NCBI RefSeq assembly: GCF_021560035.1
Contig: NZ_CP074373.1
Span: forward strand, 2,972,001 to 3,036,000
DNA from: Virgibacillus sp. NKC19-16
GTDB lineage: Bacteria > Bacillota > Bacilli > Bacillales > Amphibacillaceae
Direction: 5' to 3'
Length of the DNA: 64,000 nucleotides
Below are positions 9,299-17,767 of this stretch, one piece after another (position 1 is the stretch's first letter; each line of letters begins with the position of its first letter). The position numbers and the translations under genes were made by a program. The notes below the pieces were generated by a model. It saw nothing but the letters and a program-made list of their open reading frames with translations, was not told the DNA's origin and made no database searches.

Positions 9299-9696
9299 AT
9301 ATCCCAAAATAAATGAATTACTAAAAAATGATTGCCGGTTCACAATTGTTCCATACTTCCTAGATGGTATCATTCTTGGTATATACACCTGATCACCTAC
9401 TTATTGTCATTACTTTAATTTTATCCGATGGCATCTTTTTTTACTAAAATATAAAAGTAAAAATAAGCGTGGTACCTTCACCAATTCATGTGGGGCACCA
9501 CGCTTTCATTTACTGGGATTTTGTCCCAGCCTTTTTTAGTTAAAAGCTTACATTAATTAAACCAATCTACAAGTAGTGAATATTGTGCTTAATCAAACGT
9601 AGCATTATCTTTTCCAAACCTTTGTAGCCTGAGCCTATAAAACAGGATTATTCTCAAATTATAGTTGTCTCTCACAATTTGACCTCTATAGAAACT
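9299..9696. other. Intergenic region between convergent genes
   Basis: AT-rich spacer between the Excalibur protein and the CoA-transferase gene. Apart from the hairpin at 9466-9508 I see no gene or RNA in it. Confidence 0.5.
9466..9508. terminator. Hairpin/terminator between convergent genes
   Basis: AGCGTGGTACC (9466-9476) pairs with GGCACCACGCT (9494-9504), one wobble, and is followed by TTTCATTT. It is placed to serve the sortase-locus transcript. Confidence 0.65.
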
Positions 9697-10917
9697 CTAA
9701 ATAACCCCTCTCTCTTTTAACTCAGTATATTGATCATCACCTATATTCAATAAATCTTTATATATTTCCGTATTATGTTCACCTAATTCAGGGCCGGTCC
9801 ATTTAACTTCTCCAGGTGTTCCACTCATTTTAGGGACAACTCCCGGCATATATAATTCACCCATTTGTTTGTCCATTACCTTTAAAATCATATCCCTTGC
9901 ATGGTAGTGAACATCATTGGCAATGTCTTCAACACTATAGATACCTCCAGCAGGTACGCCGGCTTCATCCAATGTACTTACAATATCATTCATATCTTGC
10001 TTAATCGTCCAATTCGATATGATTTTGTCTATTTCTTCCTGGTTTTCCCCTCGTGCATTATGCGTGGCAAACCGTTCATCCTCTGCAAGTTCTTCCATGC
10101 CCATTACTTTGGTTAACCTTTTGAAAATATTATCTGAATTAGCCCCTATTACAATCCATTCTCCACCTTTTGTTGGGTAATTATTAGATGGCGCTACACT
10201 TGGCAAGAAGGTGCCGGTTCTTTCCCTGACAGCACCAACTTTCATGTATTCTGTTAAACTACTTTCCATGACGGCAAAAACAGATTCATATAAAGCGGCA
10301 TCTATAAATTGCCCCTCTTTGTCAGGACTCTTATCACGGTGATGCAATGCCATAAGCGCACCGATAACCCCAAACATCGCAGTAAGCGAATCACCAATAG
10401 CTACGCCAATTCGGGTAGGGGGTCTGTCGGGATAACCTGTTACATACCGTAGTCCACCTATTGATTCCCCAACACTTCCGAAACCGGCTTTATCTTTATA
10501 AGGGCCGGTTTGTCCAAAACCTGAGATACGCACCATTATTATGGAAGGATTTATTTCTTTTAAGTCATCGTAACCAATCCCCCATCTCTCCATCGTACCT
10601 GGACGGAAATTCTCCACGACAATATCTACTTCTTTTACCAGTTTTTTAACAATTTCTGTTCCTTCATCTTCTTTTAAATTCAATGTAATACACTTTTTAT
10701 TTCTAGCCTGAATTGGCCACCAAAGGGATTTTCCTTCGTATTTTGCCAACCCCCAATTTCTTAACGGGTCACCAGTGGTCGGAGATTCAATTTTAATCAC
10801 TTCTGCACCAAAATCCGCCATTAGCCTTGTGCAAAATGGTGCTGCAATAAATGAACCGAATTCTAATACTTTTATTCCTTTCAGTGGTTGATTTTCTCTT
10901 AAATCTTTTTCAGTCAT
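9697..10917 (-). CDS. CoA-transferase family III (CaiB/BaiF type)
   Basis: 406-residue class III CoA-transferase, which moves CoA from a donor such as succinyl-CoA to a carboxylic acid. Family segments are VLEFGSFIAAPFCTRLMADF near the N-terminus, VVENFRPGTMERWGIGYDDL, and the catalytic Asp in RIGVAIGDSLTAMFGVIGAL. AAAGGAG lies 7 nt before the ATG. It ends a minus-strand set with an HMG-CoA-lyase-like enzyme and an RraA-like gene, opposite LeuCD-like genes and a symporter. In C5-dicarboxylate pathways such a transferase makes citramalyl-CoA or itaconyl-CoA for a downstream lyase; that substrate is an inference here. Confidence 0.85.
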   Translation of the reverse strand: MTEKDLRENQPLKGIKVLEFGSFIAAPFCTRLMADFGAEVIKIESPTTGDPLRNWGLAKYEGKSLWWPIQARNKKCITLNLKEDEGTEIVKKLVKEVDIVVENFRPGTMERWGIGYDDLKEINPSIIMVRISGFGQTGPYKDKAGFGSVGESIGGLRYVTGYPDRPPTRIGVAIGDSLTAMFGVIGALMALHHRDKSPDKEGQFIDAALYESVFAVMESSLTEYMKVGAVRERTGTFLPSVAPSNNYPTKGGEWIVIGANSDNIFKRLTKVMGMEELAEDERFATHNARGENQEEIDKIISNWTIKQDMNDIVSTLDEAGVPAGGIYSVEDIANDVHYHARDMILKVMDKQMGELYMPGVVPKMSGTPGEVKWTGPELGEHNTEIYKDLLNIGDDQYTELKERGVI

Positions 10918-10938
10918 AGGAATGCTCCTTTCATATTG

Positions 10939-11844
10939 TTAGGATTCATGGGTATCAGTTGATAATCCAGCTTTCATAATTTGACCGGGCAACTTATAAC
11001 CCAGTAATTTTTCCAAATCTTTCGCGGTATTCATTAAATCACGTACATGAATGCCTGTAGGAACCCCCATTAACTCAAACATATGAACGATGTCTTCCAA
11101 ACAAACATTACCCGTTGCGCCTGGTGCAAACGGACATCCTCCGATTCCGCCAAGTGCAGCATCAAAATCTCTAATACCTGCTTCATATCCGGCGTATAAA
11201 TTAGCCAATCCCATGCCTCGTGTATTGTGTAAATGTAAACCAAAATGATCTTCCGGGAAAAGCTTATTAACCGTTTTCACAAAATGAGTGACTTGTAAAG
11301 GATTGGCCATCCCTGTGGTGTCTGCGAGGATAAAGCTGTCTACTCCTTCTTCTTTCAAACTTTTTATAACATCAACCACTTTTTCTACTTCATATAATCC
11401 TTCAAACGGGCAGCCGAATGTGGTACCCAAACCAACATTAACCTTCTTGCCATTGTCTATGGCAAGTTTATTAATTTCACCAATCGTCAGGATTGATTCT
11501 TCCACCGTTTTATTTACATTTTTTCTATTATGTGTTTCACTGACAGAAACGACAACATTGATTTCATCCACATTGGCATCTATAGCAAACTCGGCACCTT
11601 TTAAATTAGGTACTAAAGCAATTACGTCAATATTCTCACGCTGCAGCCCCTCGATTACCTGCCTTGCATCCTGTAATTGGGGTACTGCTTTTGGAGAAAC
11701 AAATGACGTCGCTTCAATTCTTTTTACACCAGCTTCTATGATAGCGTTCATAATCCCAACTTTATCTTGGGTTTCAATCCACTTCTTTTCCATTTGAAAG
11801 CCGTCTCTACCTGTAACGTCAGTAATATTTACTTTACTATTCAC
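10939..11844 (-). CDS. HMG-CoA-lyase-like enzyme (possibly citramalyl-CoA lyase)
   Basis: 301-residue DRE-TIM-barrel lyase that cleaves a 3-hydroxy-3-methyl acyl-CoA retro-Claisen style. Seen are the DVTGRDGFQ metal/substrate motif near the N-terminus, LHLHNTRGMGLANLYAG with metal-binding histidines, and the active-site loop GGIGGCPFAPGATGNVCLED with its Cys. The GTG start at 11844 has AGGGGG about 8 nt upstream. The family includes HMG-CoA lyase of leucine breakdown, but no other leucine-pathway gene (such as methylcrotonyl-CoA carboxylase) is near; together with the CoA-transferase and LeuCD-like subunits, cleavage of citramalyl-CoA or a homologue to acetyl-CoA plus an oxoacid is the better guess. 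Confidence 0.82.
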   Translation of the reverse strand: MNSKVNITDVTGRDGFQMEKKWIETQDKVGIMNAIIEAGVKRIEATSFVSPKAVPQLQDARQVIEGLQRENIDVIALVPNLKGAEFAIDANVDEINVVVSVSETHNRKNVNKTVEESILTIGEINKLAIDNGKKVNVGLGTTFGCPFEGLYEVEKVVDVIKSLKEEGVDSFILADTTGMANPLQVTHFVKTVNKLFPEDHFGLHLHNTRGMGLANLYAGYEAGIRDFDAALGGIGGCPFAPGATGNVCLEDIVHMFELMGVPTGIHVRDLMNTAKDLEKLLGYKLPGQIMKAGLSTDTHES

Positions 11845-11874
11845 AAAGTAATCCCCCTAGGTAAAATGTATTAT

Positions 11875-12506
11875 TCAATTCAATTCTTCCTTCGTCGAAA
11901 GAATAGAATTTATATATTCTTTAATTGATTCTTTACTACCAGTAAGAATTTCATCACGCTTTTTATCCTTGGCCACAAATTCTAATGACTTTGATAGTAT
12001 GCTTTGTTGATTATCTTGAGGAACAACAATCACCCCATCCGCATCACCTACAACAATATCCCCGGGTTGAATAACGATGCCTTCGATTGTAATAGGAACA
12101 TTCACCTCACCTTTGTTACCAATTTTTCCTGCAGCCGCTGTTGTGCCTTTGCCGTAAACGGGGATATTCCATGCTTTAACATCCTGGATATCACGGATTA
12201 CTCCATTTATAACGACAGCGCCTACTCCCATCTTCTTGAGTACCCCGAGTATAAAGTCTCCCATTACTGCTTTACTTCTATCTCCTTTTGCATCAATTAT
12301 TAAAATATCATCGCATTTATCAGCGTAGCAGCCTTGAATATTGAAGAAACATCCCCTGCTTCTATATTTACTGTGAATGCTTTTCCTGCAAATTTATACT
12401 TGTTATCCAATGGTTTGATATCTCCGTTAAGTAAACTGTCAGTGTTTAAAGCATCTGCAATGCACGTGGTAGGAATATTTTTAAATTCCTCTATAATTTC
12501 AGCCAT
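11875..12506 (-). pseudogene. RraA-like aldolase/decarboxylase, frameshifted
   Basis: Two frames together make a full RraA/HMG-aldolase-family protein (about 210 aa). The first runs from the ATG at 12506 (AAAGGGG upstream) through EFKNIPTTCIADALN to about EAGDVSSIFKAA. The frame then shifts near 12325-12335 to YADKCDDILIIDAKGDRSKA and the body with VINGVIRDIQDVKAWNIPVY and PGDIVVGDADGVIVVP. One missing base explains the break. The family contains 4-hydroxy-4-methyl-2-oxoglutarate aldolase and oxaloacetate decarboxylase, which release pyruvate, consistent with the neighbouring acyl-CoA lyase. The second part has no strong start of its own. It is either inactive or a sequencing error. Confidence 0.8.
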
Positions 12507-12530
12507 AAATAACCCCTTTACATCATTTGT

Positions 12531-12547
12531 AAACCCTTTCAAAAAAC
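12531..12547 (+). repeat. 17-nt direct repeat, copy 1
   Basis: AAACCCTTTCAAAAAAC occurs here and again, identical, at 12762-12778, one copy before each of the divergent transcription units flanking the FCD regulator. Each copy is followed by a purine-rich ribosome-site-like tract. Possibly a shared control element or a local duplication. Confidence 0.5.
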
Positions 12548-12623
12548 GTAAGAGGTAAAATAAGCTGTCACCATTCATTATTCAAGGTAAGTTTTGCTGA
12601 TAAATCCTTCTATACATTATAAA

Positions 12624-12640
12624 TTGTTAACAGTTTACAA
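12624..12640. promoter_or_regulatory. Candidate operator of the FCD-type GntR regulator
   Basis: TTGTTAAC-A-GTTTACAA is a near-perfect palindrome with one mismatched pair, midway between the divergent arms. Overlapping it, ACAACTTACAA (12637-12647) is repeated exactly at 12745-12755. The size and symmetry fit a GntR/FCD operator; the binding protein is inferred to be the product of the gene starting at 12799. Confidence 0.5.
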
Positions 12641-12761
12641 CTTACAAAAAGTCTAACAGTAATATTTCAAAAATGCAAGCACCTTAAAATATTTTGTTAA
12701 ATCTAAATAAATTTTTACTTTACGCTGTTGACAAAATACAGATAACAACTTACAATATTGA

Positions 12762-12778
12762 AAACCCTTTCAAAAAAC
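12762..12778 (+). repeat. 17-nt direct repeat, copy 2
   Basis: Second copy of the AAACCCTTTCAAAAAAC repeat (first at 12531-12547), just before the Shine-Dalgarno site of the FCD regulator gene. Confidence 0.5.
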
Positions 12779-12798
12779 ATGGAGGTGAGTCAATTACT

Positions 12799-13464
12799 AT
12801 GCTCGTAAAATCAGAACCTTTCCACATCCAAGCCTATAAACAAATTCAAAAAAATTTACTGGAGAATGTTTACTCACCTGGGGAGAACCTTACCGAAACG
12901 TCTTTAGCAACACAACTTGGCGTGAGCCGGGGACCTGTAAGAGAAGCAATAAGACTTTTGATCCACGAGGGACTTCTAGTTCAAAAAGGTGTACACATAT
13001 ACGTATATGATCCAACTTTTGAGGATGCAGAGGATGTTTATCTATGCCGTGAAAAAATGGAACCATTCGGAGCTGGTCTTGCTGCTTTAAATAGTACAGA
13101 CAGCGGCAAGAAAGAATTGGTTGAAATCCTTGATAATACAGAGTTGGCGCTTAAAAATGGAGCATCCAACAGCGAAATAGCCAAACTAAATTCAGCCTTT
13201 CATAAACACATTGTTTTAAGTTCAAATAACAAACAGCTCATTCAGATCATGCAATTAATTCTTGGTAAATCCAGTTACACACGCAATGTACTCTTAGGTG
13301 ATTACACACGAAAAGATGCTTTTACAAAAGAGCATGCAGATATTGTTGATGCAATAATAAAAGGTGATCAGGAACAAGCAGAAAAGACTATGAAACTGCA
13401 CATTGAGAGAGATTTTCTCAAATGGAAAGAAATTTTCACTGAAAGAAAGGCAAATAAAAATTAA
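12799..13464 (+). CDS. GntR-family regulator, FCD type
   Basis: 221-residue regulator. The N-terminal winged helix-turn-helix contains SLATQLGVSRGPVREAIRLL; the rest is an all-helical FCD domain with the usual acidic and histidine metal/ligand positions (FHKHIVLSSNNKQL, EHADIVDAIIKGD, MKLHIERD). I chose the ATG at 12799 because GGAGGTGA precedes it; an in-frame ATG 105 nt upstream lacks a ribosome site and runs through the operator region. Divergent from the RraA/lyase/CoA-transferase arm and first of the LeuCD/symporter arm, it likely controls both in response to the substrate or a product. Confidence 0.82.
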   Translation: MLVKSEPFHIQAYKQIQKNLLENVYSPGENLTETSLATQLGVSRGPVREAIRLLIHEGLLVQKGVHIYVYDPTFEDAEDVYLCREKMEPFGAGLAALNSTDSGKKELVEILDNTELALKNGASNSEIAKLNSAFHKHIVLSSNNKQLIQIMQLILGKSSYTRNVLLGDYTRKDAFTKEHADIVDAIIKGDQEQAEKTMKLHIERDFLKWKEIFTERKANKN

Positions 13465-13540
13465 TACTACAATAAACGCATGGTATGGGAATAAGAAACC
13501 TTCTATCAATATCACTATAATTTTCAAGGAGGAAAAATAA

Positions 13541-14961
13541 TTGGGTGGAAAAACTTTATTCGAAAAAGTCTGGGAAAGGCATATCATTGAGTCAAATTTA
13601 GAACAACCATTGCTTTTTATCGACTTGCATTTAATACATGATGTCACTTCTCCCCAGGCATTTTCTCGTTTAAGAGAACAAGGTAGAACAGTAAGACGAC
13701 CGGATTTAACCTTTGCGAGCGCTGACCACAATGTACCAACCAAGGATCGTGAAAATATTAGAGATCTCCTGGCAAAAAACAAGTGGAAGCATTAATCAAA
13801 AATTGTAATAAATTTGGGGTTACAGTCTATGATTTGGATCATCCTGATAACGGTATCGTTCATATCATAGGGCCTGAATTAGGATTAACAACTCCCGGTA
13901 AAACAATTGTTTGCGGGGATAGTCATACATCAACACATGGAGCTTTCGGAGCGTTGGCATTCGGTATTGGATCAAGTGAAATCACCCATGTACTTACAAC
14001 ACAGACACTTCCACAGAATAAACCAAAAACGATGAACATTAAAATTGAGGGCGAAAAACCTAACGAAATTACTGCTAAAGATATAATTTTGAAGGTCATC
14101 CATGAAATCGGCACAAAAGGTGGAGCCGGTTATATCGTAGAATTTACCGGTAGTACGGTAGAAGCCATGTCTATGGAAGAGAGAATGACCATCTGTAATA
14201 TGATTCTTGAAGCTGGAGCACGTTCGGGGATGATAGCTCCAGATCAGAAAACATTTGAATACTTAAAAGACCGAAAATTCGCACCTAAAGGAGGTACATG
14301 GGACCAAGCTTTAGAAGACTGGAAATCCTTATACACTGATGAAGATGCAGTCTATGATAAAGAGATTACGATTCATATAGAAAATTTGGAACCACAAGTT
14401 ACCTGGGGAACCAATCCCGGACAGGTTACATCAATTAGTGATACTGTTCCTGAACCATCCACTATTTCGGATTCAATTGCAAAAGCAACTGCCGAATCTG
14501 CGTTAGAATACATGAATTTGAAACCGCTAATAAAAATGAGTGATATAAATATTGACAAAGTGTTTATAGGGTCATGTACTAATGCCAGAATAGAAGATTT
14601 ACGCAGTGCTGCTAAAATCATAGAAGGGTATCATGTGGCTGACACTATTAACGCGCTGGTAGTCCCCGGCTCTTATCATGTCATGAGACGTGCCGAATCG
14701 GAAGGTATCGATAAAATATTTATAAATGCAGGTTTCCAGTGGAGAGAACCCGGATGCAGTATGTGTCCAGGAATGAATCCGGATATGGCAGAAGAAGGAG
14801 AAAGAGTCGCTTCTACTTCAAACAGGAATTTTGAAGGTCGCCAAGGTCAAGGGGCAATGACACATTTGGTCAGTCCTGCAATGGCAGCTGCGGCAGCAAT
14901 AAAAGGACATTTTACAGATATAAGAAATTGGGAATTTAAGAAAGCGGTGGAAAGCTTATGA
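13541..14961 (+). pseudogene. LeuC-like large subunit of an aconitase-family dehydratase, frameshifted
   Basis: Two overlapping frames give one LeuC-like protein of normal length (about 470 aa). The first begins at TTG 13541 (AAGGAGG upstream) with [15 protein letters not shown], runs through ASADHNVPT and hits a stop at 13793-13795. The second continues from 13780 as [20 protein letters not shown] through [20 protein letters not shown] to the stop at 14961. The three iron-sulfur cysteines are present ([23 protein letters not shown]). A single missing A in the run at 13774-13779 explains the break; the local AAAAAAC would also be a -1 slippery site. Family members include isopropylmalate isomerase, citraconate hydratase and dimethylmaleate hydratase; with no leuA or leuB nearby a catabolic hydratase is likelier. 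Stop overlaps the leuD-like start. Confidence 0.85.
13774..13780 (+). other. AAAAAAC heptamer at the leuC-like frame break
   Basis: In the upstream frame the site reads GC A AAA AAC, the X XXY YYZ form of a -1 frameshift heptamer; a -1 slip would continue exactly in the downstream LeuC frame (CAA GTG GAA). A plain one-base deletion or read error in the A-run explains it equally well. Confidence 0.4.
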
Positions 14962-15578
14962 AACCATTTATAACATACACTGGGTCTACTGTCCCGATAA
15001 ATCAAACGAATATCGATACGGATATCATTATACCCACTGAATTTCTGAAACGTCTTGAGCGAACAGGTTATGGAAATAATCTAATGCATTACTGGAGATT
15101 CAATCATGATGGAAGTTTAAATGAAGACTTCGTATTAAATCAAAAAGCGTATGAAAACGCAACAATCCTTTTAACAGGGGAGAATTTCGGTTGTGGATCA
15201 TCACGTGAAAATGCTGTATGGGCATTGTATGATTACGGATTTCGTGCGATTATCTCTCCATCATTTGCTGATATTTTTAAAAATAACAGCAGTAAAAATG
15301 GGTTATTATTAATCGAACTTGAAGAGAATGTAATAAAAAAATTGTTTTCCTTTGAAGAAAAAAATCCCGGATTCACTTTAAGCATAGACTTGGAAAATCA
15401 ACGAATAAAAAGTGACTTTCATGACCCCATTCATTTTGACATTGATCCGCATACACGAATGAAGTTTTTGAAAGGAATTGATGATATTGATCTGACGATG
15501 CGTGTTGAAAATGAAATATTGGCACATGAGAAACATAGACCAGTTTATATGAATCCGTACAGAGAAGGAGAAATATAA
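14958..15578 (+). CDS. LeuD-like small subunit of an aconitase-family dehydratase
   Basis: 206-residue swivelling-domain subunit that pairs with the LeuC-like subunit. Recognisable are [20 protein letters not shown] at the N-terminus and the substrate loop [20 protein letters not shown]. The ATG overlaps the leuC-like stop (ATGA), so the two are translationally coupled. Length and motifs fit isopropylmalate isomerase small subunit, but the cluster (CoA-transferase, acyl-CoA lyase, symporter, GntR) suggests hydration of a C5- or C6-branched unsaturated dicarboxylate such as citraconate instead of leucine synthesis. Confidence 0.85.
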   Translation: MKPFITYTGSTVPINQTNIDTDIIIPTEFLKRLERTGYGNNLMHYWRFNHDGSLNEDFVLNQKAYENATILLTGENFGCGSSRENAVWALYDYGFRAIISPSFADIFKNNSSKNGLLLIELEENVIKKLFSFEEKNPGFTLSIDLENQRIKSDFHDPIHFDIDPHTRMKFLKGIDDIDLTMRVENEILAHEKHRPVYMNPYREGEI

Positions 15579-15581
15579 TAT

Positions 15582-15839
15582 ATGAAATTTATTCGAGAAC
15601 CGATTAAATCAAAAAAACTATGGATAGTACTTGGAATATTATTTTTATTATCCTTCCCTTGGTATTTACCAGCCGGAAGCTATGAACCACTTATATATGG
15701 CATCCCTTACTGGGCCTGGATTGTTCTTATCGTATCCATTGCCATCTCGGCTACACTCACATTTGCCATTAAAAACTTATGGATAACGGACGAAGACGAT
15801 TCAGATGGAGAGGAGAATTCACCTTGGAACAAGAATTAG
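15582..15839 (+). CDS. Small two-helix membrane protein (DUF3311-like) paired with the symporter
   Basis: 85 residues with two hydrophobic segments (about 13-27 and 42-66) and an acidic tail (DEDDSDGEENSP). Small proteins of this form commonly sit directly before sodium:solute symporter genes and are thought to be accessory subunits. Its end overlaps the inferred symporter start by 16 nt, supporting coupled expression. The family name is from general resemblance only. Confidence 0.65.
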   Translation: MKFIREPIKSKKLWIVLGILFLLSFPWYLPAGSYEPLIYGIPYWAWIVLIVSIAISATLTFAIKNLWITDEDDSDGEENSPWNKN

Positions 15840-17317
15840 CGTTTGGCGGCTGGTCTGGTATACTGATTTTGGTGATTTACGGGCTTCTCATGCTGGGGAT
15901 CGGTTTTGCTACATATTTGAAAAACCGAAATATTAGAGATAGCAATGTAGAGTACTATCTTGGCGGTAAGGAATTGAGCGTGTTTGTACTTTTTTTCACT
16001 TTTTACGCCTCTCAATATAGTGGAAATACGATTGTCGGTTACGCTCCACAAGGATATCGTATTGGATTTGAATGGATTCAATCCATTACCTTTATGATTC
16101 TTGTCATTATGGTGTATTTAATATTTGCACCAAGGTTATATGCACTGAGTAAAAAGTTTAATTTTATTACCCCTGTAGATTGGCTGCAAAAGCGTTTTAA
16201 TTATACACCTATCGCAATATTAGGGGCATTTATTATGCTTTTTGCCTTAGGTAACTTTCTTCTTGAGCAACTGGTTGCAATAGGGCAAGGTGTCTCAGGG
16301 TTAACAGGAGGAACTGTGCCTTACCAGTTTGCCGTATTGTTCTTCGTGGTCATCATGCTTATATACAGCTGGCTGGGTGGCATGCGAGCGGTAGCATACA
16401 CAGATACCATGCAGGGAATCGCACTTCTTGTTGGTGTGTTTGTTCTTGTGATAGGATCCATCATCTACTTTGGAGGACTGCCTACCTCAGCAGATTATAT
16501 GGAAGCCTATTCGCCTGAGTTGCTGGGCGTGCCTGAGATGACAGGAATAAATGGTTGGCTTAGTATGCTGATACTCGCATCCATCGGAGCAGCAATATAT
16601 CCTCACTCCATACAACGGATTTTTGCTGCCAAGAGTGTAAATACCTTGAAAAAGTCATTCATCGGTATGGCCTGGATGCCATTTTTCACGACCGGCTTGG
16701 TTTTTCTAATAGGTATTATCGGTATCAATGCAGTGCCAGGACTGGGCACAATGGAATCGGAAAATTTAGTCGGTATCATGGCAAATATGCTTGCTTCACA
16801 GCATCTTATATTCTACTGGGCCATGATTATATTATTCGGCGGCATTGTAGCTGCTATCATTTCTACCGCTGACTCTATCGTTCTTTCCATGTCTTCTATT
16901 GTTTCAAGGGATATTTATGGAAGATTTATTAATAAAAAAGCTTCAGAAAAAAAGGAGATCAAGGTTGGAAAAGTAGTCGGCATCTTTTTCGTGGTTGTAT
17001 TGCTCATCCTTGCCTGGTATCCTCCTGCTACATTGTTTGATATATTTGTACTGAAACTGGAGATACTCATTCAACTGGCTCCGGCTATCATACTGGGACT
17101 GTACTGGAAGGGGTTGCATTCAAAACCTGTCTTTGCAGGAATGCTGATAGGTTCTGTCGTTGCATCATTTATGACATTCACCGGACTGACACCACTCGGT
17201 ATTTACAGCGGTGTCTGGGGGCTTTTGGTAAACCTCATCATTTGTGTGGGTGGCAGTCTTATTGTTAAAGCCTCACCTGAAGTGCAGCAGGAGACAAAGA
17301 AAGTGATTGGATTTTGA
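15824..17317 (+). CDS. Sodium:solute symporter (SSS family)
   Basis: 497-residue transporter with about 13 membrane segments. Family features include YYLGGKELSVFVLFFTFYAS near the N-terminus, the SWLGGMRAVAYTDTMQG motif, and GGIVAAIISTADSIVLSMSS with Ser/Thr residues near the sodium site. I chose TTG 15824 (preceded by GGAGAGGAG) because it yields a normal SSS N-terminus; an ATG 45 nt earlier adds an Arg-rich stretch read from inside the preceding gene. It is the last gene of the LeuCD-like arm and presumably imports the dicarboxylate degraded by the cluster. Confidence 0.83.
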   Translation: MEQELAFGGWSGILILVIYGLLMLGIGFATYLKNRNIRDSNVEYYLGGKELSVFVLFFTFYASQYSGNTIVGYAPQGYRIGFEWIQSITFMILVIMVYLIFAPRLYALSKKFNFITPVDWLQKRFNYTPIAILGAFIMLFALGNFLLEQLVAIGQGVSGLTGGTVPYQFAVLFFVVIMLIYSWLGGMRAVAYTDTMQGIALLVGVFVLVIGSIIYFGGLPTSADYMEAYSPELLGVPEMTGINGWLSMLILASIGAAIYPHSIQRIFAAKSVNTLKKSFIGMAWMPFFTTGLVFLIGIIGINAVPGLGTMESENLVGIMANMLASQHLIFYWAMIILFGGIVAAIISTADSIVLSMSSIVSRDIYGRFINKKASEKKEIKVGKVVGIFFVVVLLILAWYPPATLFDIFVLKLEILIQLAPAIILGLYWKGLHSKPVFAGMLIGSVVASFMTFTGLTPLGIYSGVWGLLVNLIICVGGSLIVKASPEVQQETKKVIGF

Positions 17318-17767
17318 GTTATATTTAATCGGTACGTCAATATTAAATCTTTCAATATGTTATTGGATTTTCGTAAACAAACGCACTGCCTAAAAACAAA
17401 GACGGTGTTTGTCAATATCGTTCGCATTTAATTACTTTAGTTTTAAATAGTAATCAATCCTCTAGCTCAGTAAAGCCTACCGCGCTACGCTTGCTGACCT
17501 GGTGATTTGAATCAAATGAAAAGACTACGTTTGATTCAAATTACCAGGGGTAAAAGGGGATGCTATAGTTGCCCCAAATTCTTTTGTCTTCTACTCCTCT
17601 TGTATTGGATTGAGTTTTGGCAGTTCTTCCCAAGAATATATTCTGTGTGTTTCTGTTCAATTGCGGTCCTTATACTTATTTATTTCTGCATAAAAATTTC
17701 TATTAACTCTATTTGTATGGACTACATAGGATAATGACTAATGCTATTAGAAAAGGAGTCCGTAAAT
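17318..17767. other. Intergenic region with a long inverted repeat
   Basis: Between the symporter and the dipeptidase. Its main feature is the inverted repeat at 17498-17548; no supported gene. A short frame over 17507-17734 encodes a hydrophobic peptide but starts inside the repeat and has no good ribosome site. Confidence 0.5.
17498..17548. repeat. 19-nt inverted repeat with 13-nt loop
   Basis: CCTGGTGATTTGAATCAAA (17498-17516) pairs with TTTGATTCAAATTACCAGG (17530-17548), 18 of 19 positions. No T-run follows on either strand, so it is not a classical terminator. It could be an operator, a structured leader of the dipeptidase mRNA or a mobile-element relic. Confidence 0.75.

Noticed and set aside
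11288-11797. 169-codon plus-strand frame opposite the HMG-CoA-lyase-like gene
   Set aside because: Antisense shadow; the minus strand carries all family motifs.
13294-13782. 162-codon minus-strand frame across the FCD regulator end and leuC start
   Set aside because: Antisense to two recognisable coding regions; low-complexity hydrophobic text.
13541-15578. Biosynthetic leuCD of leucine synthesis
   Set aside because: Not excluded by motif, but the absence of leuA/leuB and the presence of CoA-transferase, acyl-CoA lyase, symporter and FCD regulator make a catabolic hydratase the better reading.
17463-17520. tRNA-like text (TAGCTCAGT followed by ATTTGAATC)
   Set aside because: No acceptor stem or anticodon arm can be built, and the second part belongs to the 19-bp inverted repeat.
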